Shown here piece by piece: positions 34,365 through 45,669 of a stretch of 64,000 nt of DNA. The stretch is from Plutella xylostella. Its lineage: Eukaryota > Arthropoda > Insecta > Lepidoptera > Plutellidae. A program made the position numbers and the translations under genes. The notes under the pieces were generated by a model, which saw only the letters and a program-made list of their open reading frames with translations, was not told the origin of the DNA and did not search any database. Where the stretch lies: contig NC_064006.1 in NCBI RefSeq assembly GCF_932276165.1, positions 6,400,501 to 6,464,500 on the forward strand, given 5' to 3'. Each line of letters starts with the position of its first letter. The first letter of the stretch is position 1.

Positions 34365-34480
34365 CATCACGACCTATCACGTCCCCACTGCTGGGGCACG
34401 GGTCTCCTTCCAATGAAGGAAGGGTTTAGGCCTAGTCCACCACGCTGGCCAAGTGCGGGTTGGAAGACACCAACACAAGT
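34365..34480 (-). repeat. Lepidopteran interspersed repeat fragment
   Basis: Contains CGTCCCCACTGCTGGGGCAC and CACGCTGGCCAAGTGCGGG, a segment that I recall as common in moth and butterfly genomes, often next to SINE-like bodies. The rest of the element is not present. Confidence 0.4.
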
Positions 34481-35430
34481 AAGCTTGTGCTGAGAGAGTT
34501 GTCGGGTAAGTGGGCAACCTGACTGTCAGATGTTTTCAAGCCACCGGAAGGCCTCTGACTAGGCTTAAAGACTGCTGCCGGAGCAGCAACCGCGTAAACC
34601 AATGCGTAGTAAATTGGACCCGCAACAATGCCAGTTTTACAATATTTGAGTCACCTCGACGGTGGTTCATAACCCGAGGCTCCCCACTCGCCGGACGAAG
34701 CCCCGCACGCTGTTACACAGGAAAGTAATATGCACCAAATGAAAAATGAATTAAAAAAGAAATCTAAATCCGCATCCCAAGTTATCAAGGCAAAATGAAT
34801 TAAAAGCTGCGCCCAGTACGAATGTACTCAATGTACTCGTGTACTCATACTGTACTCACGGGCTTCAGAAGAGGATTGGGTAAAAATGGAAAAGCTATGA
34901 CGAGTTTCATTGCACTTATTTTTGATGGCTGCATAACGTCGATATGTGGGGAATAGGGAAGGGATGCACAGTTATTTTGAGGTTATTTTTAATAACATTT
35001 CAAAATTTTGTTTGTAGGAATATGTGAACTAGTTAATTACTTAGTGCAGAAGTACAGATTACATAAATAGGTTAGCAGACTACTTTCATTTAGCTTTGTT
35101 TAATAAAATAATGACTTAAATTGTAAAGACACGACATTGAGTTGAGTAAAAAAAATAGGTAATGGCAATCTTTCAGTAGAAACCTACTTATATTCTTTTT
35201 TTATATAAAAAAGTAACTTAAATATTGTAATCATAGCTGTCGGAGGACTACATACATAATTAAAAACTTAATTTCGTTTGAACGAAAAATTATTTTCATT
35301 ATAGGATGTAAGTATCTAACTTTATTGCTAGGTATATGCATGTAAAATGATGCCATGGAGCACCCCTATCTGGTGCCTTATTCAGGACACCTCGGCGATA
35401 TCAAAGTGATCGTGAGTTCCTTAATCTGTA
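34481..35430. other. Intergenic sequence, no gene seen
   Basis: No ORF, repeat terminus or RNA gene recognised. Confidence 0.35.
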
Positions 35431-35649
35431 CAGTGCCACAAACTTACCTGTTCCGGTGAGAGCTCACGTAAATGTATAATATTTCTTCATTCTTTACGAT
35501 GTTAAGTTTTCCCGTAATGGTAGGGTAAACCCTTGCGGTTTTAATAAACCTATCTAATCTATATCAATGTAAGTATAAATGATTAGTAAATATTCAAATA
35601 TGGACCAATTCAGTTAACTCTTACCGGAACAGAAAAGTTTGTCGCACTG
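35431..35649. mobile_element. MITE with CAGTGCCACAAACTT ends and TA target
   Basis: The left end CAGTGCCACAAACTTACC and the inverted right end CAGTGCGACAAACTTTTC continue as TGTTCCGGTGAGAG / TGTTCCGGTAAGAG. TA flanks at 35429-35430 and 35650-35651. Tc1/mariner-type features; no ORF. Confidence 0.75.
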
Positions 35650-37636
35650 TACCCGATACTGGTGGCTTATCGACAGCTGAAAACAATGAGACATTACGAA
35701 AAGTATATCATTAGTGTCAAGTTACTTGCCCAATTCAAATAATCCACAGGAGCATTCTTAATTGTTTATGGATATGCTGCTTAACCACCATCGACACATT
35801 AGCAACCCATAGTAGCATCGCTACCTGTCAAACATCTGTCAGATACATACAGATCATTTGTGTTTGTTATAATGCTGCTTCAGTATTGTTAATTGCCAAT
35901 GATCGCCGGTGGTAATATTATTATTCTTTATGGCACAAAGTAAATAGGTACAATGTCGAGCTTAATGCTTGTAGCATTCTTGACCAGTACACCTTTGGTG
36001 ATGTTGAAAAAGTGATTGGTAGGCTTACAGAATAGAAGATTGCATGGTAGCTGATTGCCGTTGTCAAAATTTGGTAAGTAGTACAAAATCAGGTTTTTGC
36101 TCTTGAATTAACAAAATGCTTAGTCCAACTATAAAGTCGTGAAAACGGAAGTTGATCCTATCTAATCGTTTATGATTGTATTAAATTGAATCGATTTGTT
36201 GTATTTATTAAAGGATATATCCGTTAAAAATCCATAATCAAAAGATATTTTATTTTTAAAATGTACCTATGTAAAAATAATAAATAAGTAAGTGATAATC
36301 ATAAAAAGTCTTAGCAAAATCGCACTCTTTCATGTCAGGACTTTATATTTTGACTGTACGTCATTCTACAGATCCACTATCACTTTTTTCTCCAGAATAG
36401 CGTCCCTGAAAACTGTACGTGAAAACAGTAAAAAAGAATCTTCGGCCGGCACTCCGAATGGCGGCAAAAAAATGTAAACGAGTTACCGACAAAGTAACGT
36501 TATTACCGCACCCTTTGCACGGAGGATTACTGGATACCAGACGTGGACTTACTACATAGCTATGGTTAACATGTTCTAGCGTATGCTTAGATTAACAATA
36601 TACTAACAAGATGGTAAGTATATCACATTCAAGAATTTTAAAAAAGCATTTTGTTTACTGTCAAACTGTCTTCGCAGTTCGACCGATGAAGTTCTTGGTA
36701 ACTACCAGTCATCGGTAAAGTTATACTGGCAGCTAATGACAACCATTGTATGTTATTTTTCGCTACGTTTCTTTTGCAGTTCGTTTGACAACAATATCTA
36801 CTCTGCGCACGAGTACATGACGAGAACTTAATTGATAAATCATCATTGAGTTCCAACATGCTTCCTAAACAAATGACCGAGTATTGGCACTGTGACAATT
36901 TTAACTCAATTTCGGTCATACGGTTTAGTTTTGATCTGATTAATAGAGACACATCGCAGCCGTATCTGTCCACAGTCATTATATTACACTACAGTAAACC
37001 ACTATTAAATTGTCAACATTCGATAAAATTGCAAATTAGAGCATCTGGCATTATGCTATTTGATTCCATAGTCCCAAAAGGGTTTGGCTGTTTGGAGCGC
37101 ATCTGTGTCGGCCATCTTGGTCGGACATAGACAAAATTTGCGATTTTTCGCGCCATTGCCTCCAGAGTGGTGAAATTAACCATAGATAATCCATTTATAG
37201 TTTGTTTTTCGCCGACACAGGCCGCTTATATCGACGTCTGGAGGATTTAACTGTTGTTTTTTTTAATGGTCGATTGGAGAACAAACAGTTAATTTGGTAT
37301 CAGTACTTCTATGGTAATTACTTAGGGCTGGTCTTTTTCATACTTACAGGTTTTTTTGAGATAGCATTTTTGACAGTTCCTGTATCAATTTTTGTCACAA
37401 TGCACAATGTGGAATAATGGGTAGCAAGGGCTAAACCTACCCATTACTGAATTACCCCATTTGATCGGATATTACACGTAAAGGCTCTCTGTAAAAATAC
37501 TGTTTTAGTGATAGTGACTGATTTTTGAACCTATCAAGTGTAAATATGTCAAGTTTTTGTCTACAAATTAAGAAGGACGTAGATAACGTTACCTATCTAT
37601 AACAAGTAAATTAATTTAACAATATAACTCTTTTAG
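35650..37636. other. Intergenic sequence, no gene seen
   Basis: Short ORFs at 36292, 36638 and 36846 have no domain. A GGCCATCTTGG motif near 37110 is Pho/YY1-like but isolated. Confidence 0.35.
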
Positions 37637-37637
37637 C

Positions 37638-38045
37638 GCTGATTTTTCAATAGTCAGATAAGTTTTATCTGAGGAATAAAATTGTTGCTGTCGCATCTGA
37701 ATGTTTGTACTAGACAGTAAAAAAAAACACGCACTCACGCCTTGTGCTAATGTACTCCCTTGCGGGGTAAGCAGAGGTGCATTGCTGCACCCACTTTTCG
37801 CCAGAGTGTTATGTTAGTTCCAATGTAATACGGGGCGGGCCTATTGCCATTTTACGGGCACATCCAAGACCTGAGAACAAATATCTGTGTTTAAACAAAT
37901 ATCTGCCCCAGCCGGGAATCGAACCCGGGACCATCGGCTCAGTAGTCAGGGTCACTAACCACTACGCCATTCGGTCGTCTACTAGACAGTGACAGCAACA
38001 ATTTTATTTTTCAGATAACACTTATCTGACCATTGAAAAATCAGC
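37638..38045. mobile_element. MITE with 55-bp arms, split by a SINE
   Basis: The left arm GCTGATTTTTCAATAGTCAG and the inverted right arm GCTGATTTTTCAATGGTCAG match over about 55 bp with four differences, ending in GTTGCTGTC. A SINE with its own target duplication sits in the centre, so the MITE is older. Confidence 0.75.
37719..37979 (-). mobile_element. SINE family 1, full copy nested in a MITE
   Basis: 261 bp flanked by the 11-bp duplication TACTAGACAGT (37708-37718 and 37980-37990). On the minus strand it runs from the tRNA head to a poly(T) tail. Confidence 0.9.
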
Positions 38046-38046
38046 C

Positions 38047-38984
38047 CTTAGGTAGGTATACCTAACATTGATGAATGTTACAATCATACAGTAAAATTTA
38101 CCTACCCATCGCGAATTTATTGGCAGATCCCAACCTCGGAATAATACCTCCCTTGTGCAACAGAGATATAAAAGTAAAAGCACATTAAAAAGGTTTTCCA
38201 TTTAGCGAAACCTCCTTTCAAGAAAAACAATAGATACCTTTCACAAAGAGATATAAGGCCCGCCCACACGAGCGTCGCTAATCGATGCGTGAAATATCGG
38301 AGAGCACCACAAAGAAGCTAATAACGCGTGTGAAGCACCCTTAACGTGTATTTAAGGGGAGGATTATTATTCGGTCGCATGACTACGAGTGCGGAGTAAC
38401 TTATGGTTTTGTTCGATTTTTTGGAGAGTCGGTTTTGTAGTGGAGTTCGGTTTATAACTTAACTCTCAAGTTGTTTGTACAACGAGTTGAATAGTATGGG
38501 TACTTGAAATGTTATACAATAAGTATTATTTTATTAGAATTTATAATTTTAATACTAGAAATTTAACGAGTAAATCTTGTGTCGTAAAAAAGGGGGACGC
38601 ATAAAAATAATGAATAAGTACTACCTACTATGAAACTTGTAAAATGATATCAAAATAAAATAAATATTAAAAGCTACAGACCTATTCTTAACAAGCAATG
38701 GAATGGAACCGTAACGGCACTTGCTCACTTTCACTACTCCACCCCAAAGACTTCCCCTTAATAAGTACAAAAGCTATTTATGAAAATAATATTATTTATC
38801 TTTGGTCCAGATCATGGCTTTGTCGGAAGACGGTAGCAAGTATTGTTTCCGACAGACTTATTGTTGTTGTTTTTTTTTTTATCATGGCGTCTGTTTTTTT
38901 TGTTAAGTATATCATTTTTTTAATATGAATTTGTGATAGAGTAACTTGAGGGAATTCCTAAATGATTTAAACACATGACTGATT
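38047..38984. other. Intergenic sequence, no gene seen
   Basis: AT-rich with poly(T) near 38870. Nothing recognised. Confidence 0.35.
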
Positions 38985-39240
38985 GTGACGCCTGTAATCG
39001 CCAGCTACTGGACACTGGACATAGGCCTCCCAAAAAAGGAGTGCAAAAGTACTATTTTCTCGGCCTTTACCTGTATCGGCTAAGGGCCGCTTTTGGCCTT
39101 TAACCGTAAGTCAAGTCACAGTTTTGGTGATTTTTAACTATTGCCATTTTTGACAAATGCTTGAGTAGTATGAGTAGCTACGGATCAAAAAATTGGCCCT
39201 AAGATCGTCGACCCAGCCCAGTTGGTAGCCCATTGACTTT
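38985..39240 (-). repeat. Highly diverged RTE 3'-end relic
   Basis: CTGGACATAGGCCTCCC, preceded by a CGCCAGCTACTGG block, matches the inverted RTE 3' end; downstream similarity is weak. Confidence 0.4.
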
Positions 39241-39314
39241 TCATCTTACAGATATTATAAGCACGCCAACCATAACCATGCCTAAGTACACTCACGGGCA
39301 ATGAAAAAGTTCTA

Positions 39315-39446
39315 GGGCCCCTTGCACCAACAAACTAGATTTTAGTGTCAAATGTCGATTTAATAAACGTCAATCCATATAAAATTTGACACTAAATCGA
39401 GATTTAACACTAAATCTAGATTTAATATGTTTCTGCAAGTGGCCCC
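39315..39446. mobile_element. Nested MITE with GGGCCCCTTGCACC ends
   Basis: 132 bp flanked by TA. The left end GGGCCCCTTGCACCAACAAA and the inverted right end GGGGCCACTTGCAGAAACAT carry TAGATTTAGTGT-type inner repeats. Confidence 0.65.
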
Positions 39447-39526
39447 TAGTGAGAAAAATAACAAATTACTCCAAAACTGAAAAAAACTAACTTAATGGCG
39501 CCGAATATTTGAGTAAGTACATTTAA

Positions 39527-39925
39527 CACATTGATGGACACTAGATTAACAGTGAAACTCATAAAAACGCACAACATTTTTGTATGGGAGTTGTGTGATG
39601 ATCTGCTGGTGCACATGCCGGCACACTGCCTAGACGCAGTAAAGAAATCACGACGTCGATGACCGTTGTGTGCGTGTGAGTTCACACTTTTTTCTGTATG
39701 AAAAATTATTGCTGTGTGAAAAAAAGGTACTCTGGGTGCACATATAACTTTGAAATCCTTCCAAATAAAGCACAACAAGATGGTCTTCATACAAACTCTA
39801 GGTAAAACAGGACTGCATTGACCGTTGTTGAAATAATTAGAAAAAGAGCGGGGACTGCATTCGACGTTGTGATTTTTTTCTAAAAGTGTGGAGGACGTCA
39901 AATGCAGTCAGTGTCCGTCAGTGGG
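39527..39925. mobile_element. Nested piggyBac-type MITE (TTAA target)
   Basis: 399 bp flanked by TTAA at 39523-39526 and 39926-39929. Inner ends CACATTGATGGACACT and, inverted, CCCACTGACGGACACT. The TTAA duplication is diagnostic of piggyBac-mobilised elements. The minus-strand ORF inside it has no transposase motif. Confidence 0.7.
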
Positions 39926-40074
39926 TTAATCGGCGGATCAAAATATTACCAATTAATAACGTAAAGATTTTATTCAAATTTTCTATTAAATGTTTTAAGA
40001 AATTGGGGTTATTTGGTGTTAATATTTTGTAAGTGGAACTGTTTCTTTGCCCGTGAGTGTAGTAAAAATTCAAA

Positions 40075-40235
40075 CACACACACACACGCACTCGCGCCTT
40101 GTACTAATGTACTCCCTTGCGGGGTAGGCAGAGGTGCATTGCTGCACCCACTTTTCGCCAGAGTGTTATGTTAGTCCCAATGTAATAGGGGGCGGGCCTA
40201 TTGCCATTTTACGGGCACATCCAAGACCCGAGAAC
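40075..40235 (-). mobile_element. SINE family 1, 5'-truncated but with target duplication
   Basis: Flanked by AAAAATTCAAA (40064-40074 and 40236-40246). The tRNA head is missing, and the 3' end on the minus strand is a (TG)n tail rather than pure T. 5' truncation with an intact duplication points to LINE-type target-primed insertion. Confidence 0.85.
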
Positions 40236-40823
40236 AAAAATTCAAATCACCAACAATGTTTCTATGGCTTTTGTTTTCAGGAACTCGTATAAATAAGGAG
40301 CAGAATTAAAGTTGTTCAGAATTACCTCCGAAGCCCTCCCCCTTTTTGGTTTACATATACTTTTAACAACAACCTTTATATTGTGATGTGATCTGTTAAT
40401 TTACAAACTGTTCTCAAAATGCATTATCGCCTCACTAAATCGCCTAAAATTATTTAAGTAATAAAGTTCCACGTTACAAACGCGTCCCACCACTCTCATC
40501 TAACGTCGTTAAATGATCAAATATAATATAAAACCCCATCAAACCCCATCCCTCGTTAGCAAAAACGGCCAAACATAATCACGACAAATGAAATGCCACC
40601 CTAAGCTCGTGGCACAGTACCAATGGCAGTAACGATACTGTTAAAGCTATTGTTATTGTTAGTTGTCAGTACTAAATCCTTAGTTAGCTGCGTGACTAAA
40701 ATGTTGAAACTCACAGGCATGTTCATGTTTGATTTGAACTTCATTGATATTATATTATTTTCGTTATTTCAATACGTAGGTACCATACTTACTTTGTTAT
40801 AAATTAAAGTCTATTATTTTATC

Positions 40824-40920
40824 TCAGATACTAAATTGACAAGTGCAAATGTCAAGTTGAATAAATCATGGAACTGATATTTCTCAATTTGACATTTGCA
40901 CTAGTCAATTTAGTATCTGA
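40824..40920. mobile_element. 97-bp palindromic MITE
   Basis: TCAGATACTAAATTGACAAG at the left end is mirrored by CTAGTCAATTTAGTATCTGA at the right; arms of about 37 bp include AGTGCAAATGTCAA. Confidence 0.7.
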
Positions 40921-41525
40921 ATTAAAATACGCGGATGTGTTACTTTATACTCTGTCCATTATATTATTGGTTTTTTGACATTCAAAATCCCATACATATT
41001 TGATGACTGCAAAGGAAAACCAACTTTACTTACCAGACATAAAAGGACACGTCAAAAATCAATAGCATAGTGGAAGCTCTATAGCTTATTTTTATTCGGC
41101 TTGTCAGTGGCGAGTGGTATAGTTAGTGCCTTGTAGTAGCGCTGTAGCAGTGGTAATAGTGTTTTATTTTTTTCAAAGATTTCTAATACTCGTTTCGAGA
41201 GACGAGTGGTTAATAAGCTAGCAGGCATACTGTACTTAGGTATCCACACTATCAACGGGTCCCACTGTGCATTAAGCTCATGTGCACACCCGATATTAGG
41301 CCGCGCGCACACCGGCGCGGCGTAAGGGCGCGCGCACGCTAATTGCGGAATCGTGTATCTTTAGCAGACTGTGGGGCGGCCCTAATTAATTTATGTTTAT
41401 CATCGCTATACGCGGATGTGTTACTTTGTAGGTTAAAATGTGGAATTGATGATGCCTCACTGGTTAATTGGAGGCTGAAGATGAAGTGAGTAACATGTAA
41501 CATAGCTACAGAATGTGGAATCGTA

Positions 41526-41759
41526 TACAGGGTGTTGCAAAAGTGTATATACAGAGTGTTGCAAAAAGGGTATACTAAGCCGAAACCTACATGTGCAGCA
41601 TGGTATATCTAAGCCCGAAACTGAAATCAGAATTTGGAAATTCGCGAAATTTTTTTTTTATTTTCCATAGTAAAAGTCACGTGACAAACAAAGTTTCTAT
41701 GGAAAATGAAATTTTTTTTCGCGAATTTTCAATATATACCAATTTTGCAACACCCTGTA
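41526..41759. mobile_element. MITE with TACAGGGTGTTGCAAAA ends
   Basis: A perfect 17-bp terminal inverted repeat. Inside are a second AGAGTGTTGCAAAAAGGG and mirrored TTCGCGAAATTTTTT / AAATTTTTTTTCGCGAA blocks. Related relics appear near 27465 and 32925. Confidence 0.7.
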
Positions 41760-42080
41760 TAGTAAGCCGAAAGGGGATGATTCAGGTGGTCAACATGAAC
41801 CCTGTAGAATATTATTCTTGACAGAACTGCCGTATAATGTATGGTTATGTACCTACTAACAAATACAAATATTAGGATATTTATATGTTTGCTTAGTAAT
41901 ACTTAACTGTTTTTTTTTGATTAGGTACTTATAATATTTATAATTGAGTGTTTAAAATAACTATCAGCTAAAACGTGCATGTTTAAGACAGCAAAAGTAT
42001 TCGAAAAACACGGCTAGCTAACCTGTTTAGGTTATGCGATATAGGTAAGATTTTCTGTATATTCTTTTTTATAATTTAAA

Positions 42081-42337
42081 AAAAAAAACACGCACTCACG
42101 CCTTGTACTAATGTACTCCCTTGCGGGGTAGGCAGAGGTGCATTTCTGCACCCACTTTTCGCCAGAGTGTATGTTAGTCCCAATGTAATAGGGGGCGGGC
42201 CTATTGCCATTTTACGGGCACATCCAAGACCTGAGAACAAATATCTGTGTTTAAACAAATATCTGCCCCAGCCGGGAATCGAACCCGGGACCATCGGCTC
42301 AGTAGTCAGGGTCACTAACCACTACGCCATTCGGCCG
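42081..42337 (-). mobile_element. SINE family 1, full copy
   Basis: Target duplication TTTATAATTTAAA on both sides (about 42068-42080 and 42338-42350). On the minus strand it runs from tRNA head to poly(T). Confidence 0.85.
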
Positions 42338-42444
42338 TTTATAATTTAAAAATAAGAAATACTACAAATAAAAACAACAGACCGCAAATAGCTCCCCAAA
42401 TAAGTGCACCATACATATCCATCATTTAACTGCAGTTTATGGCT

Positions 42445-42505
42445 ATTAACTATCTGCCTCTTGTGTCCGCGGTCCTTTGTTCGAATCCCGGCCGGGACAG
42501 GCCTC
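42445..42505 (+). repeat. tRNA-like fragment with B box
   Basis: TGTTCGAATCCCGGCCGGGA resembles a T-arm with its stem. No matching acceptor or D-arm is seen, so it is probably a SINE head relic. Confidence 0.35.
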
Positions 42506-43480
42506 TAGAGAGACGGCAAATAGAGATGCGAGTACTGTGGGGGCGAACAGTTGTTTTGACAATCTTTTTATGAGGCCGATGTTACTTTTGGCTGAGATTG
42601 ATGAGATTGTAAGTGGTTGAAAAAAAATAATAGGTTGTGAGTTAGTTTTATTTGGTTTGCATTTAAAAAAGCAACAACTAGTATCTACCGCATATTAATA
42701 ATGCTTACGAATCTGTCAAATCTGACGTGACTTGTATGGATCTGACAGATGTTTGGTGGCTAAGCGACGTTGCTTAAGGATTTTTGAATACTAATGTGTT
42801 GGTGGTGGTAGGAACGGAACTTTTTCAGTTTAGTTCAGTGCCTAATTTAGAATGCTTGTTGCCTTTATGGCACATCATTAGGGCCCTGCCGGCGCAGATG
42901 AATAAATAGTTACTAAGTGTCCAGGGAACAATGCAAACCCAGGTGAGGGATATAATTTGTGTCTCTAAACTATTGATTACTCTTTCTTCAATGGTGAAAT
43001 TATGTTATGAAGTATTTTCTTTAAAGCCAGAAATGGTGAAACAAGAGGAAAGTTATATTGATAACCTATTTTTAAATACATTTGACTGTCTGACTGGTAG
43101 ATAAATCAATAAAGTACCTGAATTAATAACCTTGCCATTAAACAAAGAAGATACCTACTTACTGATAAAAATATAATAATCCCAATACAAAATTAAAAAA
43201 GGTCCATTTTGTTAACCCAATCTACCAGTGTACCTTGGTCTCCTACCGTACCTTGTACAATTTCTTGTGTACCCAAATTAGTACGAGATAAATAAACGAC
43301 AGAGGCCTAGGTAAATTGGTGAGTAATTATCTGGTGGACTTCTCTCACAAACAAAAGTTTAAGCAAGCAAATGTGGGTTGCCGGCGGCAGAAAAATGCTC
43401 ACCAGAACGGGGTTAAACGTGTAGCGGCAGAAAATACATGAGTTCAGCCTACTAATCTGAGTCTGTATTTCCTTTTTTTT
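42506..43480. other. Intergenic sequence, no gene seen
   Basis: No ORF or recognised repeat. Confidence 0.35.
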
Positions 43481-43605
43481 ATCTCAGATACTAAATGAAT
43501 TCTGAACGGTTCATCAACAGTCGATTGTCCCGCCAATAGAATGATACGTCACGTAATCGCGGGACAATCGACTGTGCTCATTTCTGTAAATTTAGAATCT
43601 GAGAT
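43481..43605. mobile_element. MITE related to 40824-40920, with an inner 17-bp hairpin
   Basis: Ends ATCTCAGATACTAAAT and, inverted, ATCTCAGATTCTAAAT. Inside, ACAGTCGATTGTCCCGC (43517-43533) is perfectly inverted at 43559-43575 around a 25-nt loop. Confidence 0.65.
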
Positions 43606-43769
43606 TAAAAAACTTACTTTAAAAGGCCACATTTAGCTTTTCGTTGTCTGAATTCTTTGCAGCATGTGGAGTGTGGGTTTTTAGTCTTACACCGTTAGAG
43701 TAACGGCGAGTAAACGCCAATTTGTGTTCACGGCTCGATCGGTTTAGGAAAACCCAATTAAAATTAAGT

Positions 43770-43956
43770 ATTATGTAGTCTGAGCCTATCTGAAACCTAG
43801 TTAAACATTGTGAGATTTGGCGTTTCGACTTTCTCCGTGTTCGGCATCATAAGGGTCACAGTGACAGTTAAATAAAGTCCATTTTTCTCTCCACCTTTAG
43901 TTTGCAAGGTGCGGGTGCCTATATAAATAGAGTGAGTCGCCCGCGCGCCTCAGTTG
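43770..43956 (+). repeat. Left arm of a long perfect inverted repeat
   Basis: 43783-43956 is the exact reverse complement of 48384-48557 (174 bp). 43770-43815 is the exact reverse complement of 48256-48301 (46 bp). No family is recognised. The arm contains a core promoter at its inner end. Confidence 0.85.
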
Positions 43957-43957
43957 G
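43920..43957 (+). promoter_or_regulatory. TATA box plus initiator, facing into the inverted-repeat interior
   Basis: TATATAAATAG starts at 43920. The arthropod initiator TCAGTT has its A at 43952, so TATAAA lies at -30, the ideal spacing. An exact inverted copy on the minus strand has TATATAAA at 48413-48420 and its initiator A at 48388. Confidence 0.55.
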
Positions 43958-44209
43958 TTTTTGATTTTTGAAGTGAACACTTCGGCAAAATGGCTCAATG
44001 TAGCCACGGTTCTCGTCGGCTTCGCTCCGAACGGGGAAAAATATAATATTGAATTTGCGAAGTCCTCGCTGCCGGGAGCTGTAGCGTGATGCGGACCAGG
44101 CGGCGCGGGGCGCGGCCGCCGTGACACGTGGCGTCGGGGAGCGGGACCTGCCGGCTGCTGACGCAGCCATTACTGAGGATTTCGCAACGAAGGTTTGAGT
44201 TGATAAGCC
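43952..44209 (+). ncRNA. Candidate first exon of an unknown Pol II transcript
   Basis: Begins at the predicted start site and ends at a good splice donor CC|GTGAGT. It is GC-rich relative to its surroundings. It holds an 18-codon ORF at 43990-44046 with a strong start context (CAAAATGG). No downstream exon could be identified, so it may be a non-coding RNA, a 5' UTR of an unseen gene, or transposon leader. Confidence 0.3.
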
Positions 44210-44689
44210 GTGAGTAAAATGCTATTATTTACTGCTTTTAAAAGCTCAGCCACTGGTCATAATGCTCCGGCGCTTGGGGTTTTTATCCCACGCAGTAGGG
44301 TCCCATTCAATAGTCGTGGTGATGATTGATCACATATTCCGGTCCTACTAGTGGCGCTTGAGCTAGATACTTACATTAATGACCGCTTTAAGTAAAGCAT
44401 ATGTTAATTTTATACAGGAAAAATAATAAAAATATATTTTTCTACCCTCAATTTCTAATATTTTTAGAAAACAGTTGATAGAAACTTTGCTATTACAATA
44501 ATGCACTTGATTATAGCTTATGTAAGGCTTTACAAACAGGAGCTTTCCAGGACCGTCATAGGATTTTTTACAGGAAGCACGTGGCTCCGAGTTTCAGTAT
44601 GTTGGGACATTGTGGCATGTGCGACAAGTAATGTGATCCGCCGGTACCTACCCGCTGAAGGGTAGGCAGGCCGATTCGGTGAAATTGAA

Positions 44690-45015
44690 GTTTCGTGTAA
44701 CCTGCACCCGGCCCTGTGCTCCCGCGCTGGCCGCCGTCTCGTGCCACCTGCATCGCAGCGTACACCCGGCCCTGCGCTCCTGCCCTGGCCACCGGTTCGT
44801 GCCACCTGCATCGCAGCATACACCCGGCCCTGTGCTCCTGCGCTGGCCGCCGTTTCGTGCCACCTGCATCGCAGCGTACACCCGGTCCTGGCCCTGGCCA
44901 CCGGTTTGTGCTACCTGCATCGCTGCATAGACCCAACCATGTACTCCTGCCCTGGCCGCGGTGTTGTCCCACCTGCATCGCTGCGCACACCTGGCACTCC
45001 TGTTCTGGTTGCCGG
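44690..45015. repeat. Minisatellite of 58-bp units
   Basis: The phrase CACCTGCATCGC recurs with spacings 58, 58, 51 and 58 bp (near 44745, 44803, 44861, 44912 and 44970). Each unit also has TACACCCGGCCCTG and CTGGCC. GC-rich. Because 58 is not a multiple of three, the reading frame shifts at each unit, and long false ORFs appear on both strands. Confidence 0.8.
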
Positions 45016-45535
45016 ATCCAAACGCCCCCTGTCTGGGAAGAGATTTTATGCTCAGCGGAACCGCCTGCACTATTGCTAGCACGGTCATCATCATCATCAG
45101 CCATCATTAGGAGTGACTTATTTAGAAGGTATCGAGTAACGTGCGCTATTCATCAGTGATTTTGGCATATGCAGACGAACGTTTACTGCCAAGCATAGCC
45201 ATACAAGGGCACACCAACGAAGCCTGAGTAACCACCTGCAGTCGCCGTAGCCGCATCGGCATGGATGACGACAAATCGGGTAACGTACGTGCACCGCTTC
45301 TAAAAGTGTTATAGCACTTCAATTTGATGCCTCCGCTGAGGTAGGGTATTCTATTAAAGCAGCTTTCTTCTGAACTGCCCAAAGTGACCTGTAGACTGCT
45401 CCTGGGGATAGTTGTGCAATCAATTTTTTATTTCAATGTCTCTGCTGAAGAAACTGTCTTATGCAGCTTTTGTTCTAAACTGCTTTAAGATCATTGGACT
45501 GCTCATGGGAATGGTGACGCACGGTAAGTAGGAGC

Positions 45536-45669
45536 GTTACTCTATACTGATGAGAAACGAACGAACGAGAGCTGTCGTGCAATCGGCACGTTTAATACAT
45601 ACAAACAGATAGAGCGGCTCGCGCCGCAGTGCACTGAAAGTTCGTTTTTCGTCATATAAAGTGACCCCC
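45536..45669. mobile_element. MITE with GTCACTCTATACTGACG termini, copy 2
   Basis: The left end GTTACTCTATACTGATGAG and the right end GACGAAAAACG (inverted) correspond to copy 1 at 18418-18551. The shared core is GAGAGCTGTCGTGCAATC. Confidence 0.6.

Larger units (their letters stand above)
39289..40059. mobile_element. Tc1/mariner-type MITE carrying two nested MITEs
   Basis: Ends CACTCACGGGCAATGAAAAA and, inverted, CACTCACGGGCAAAGAAAC, flanked by TA (39287-39288 and 40060-40061). Without the nested elements it would be about 240 bp. Confidence 0.75.

Noticed and set aside
39446..39901. A 151-codon ORF on the minus strand
   Set aside because: It runs across the ends of the TTAA-flanked MITE and shows no transposase motif.
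43783..43956. Solo LTR interpretation of the promoter-bearing arm
   Set aside because: TATA and AATAAA are present, but the AATAAA lies upstream of the TATA, there are no TG...CA ends, and the second copy is inverted rather than direct.
44530..45159. Several overlapping Cys/Arg-rich ORFs on both strands
   Set aside because: They follow the 58-bp minisatellite in shifted frames; no domain and no start or splice context.
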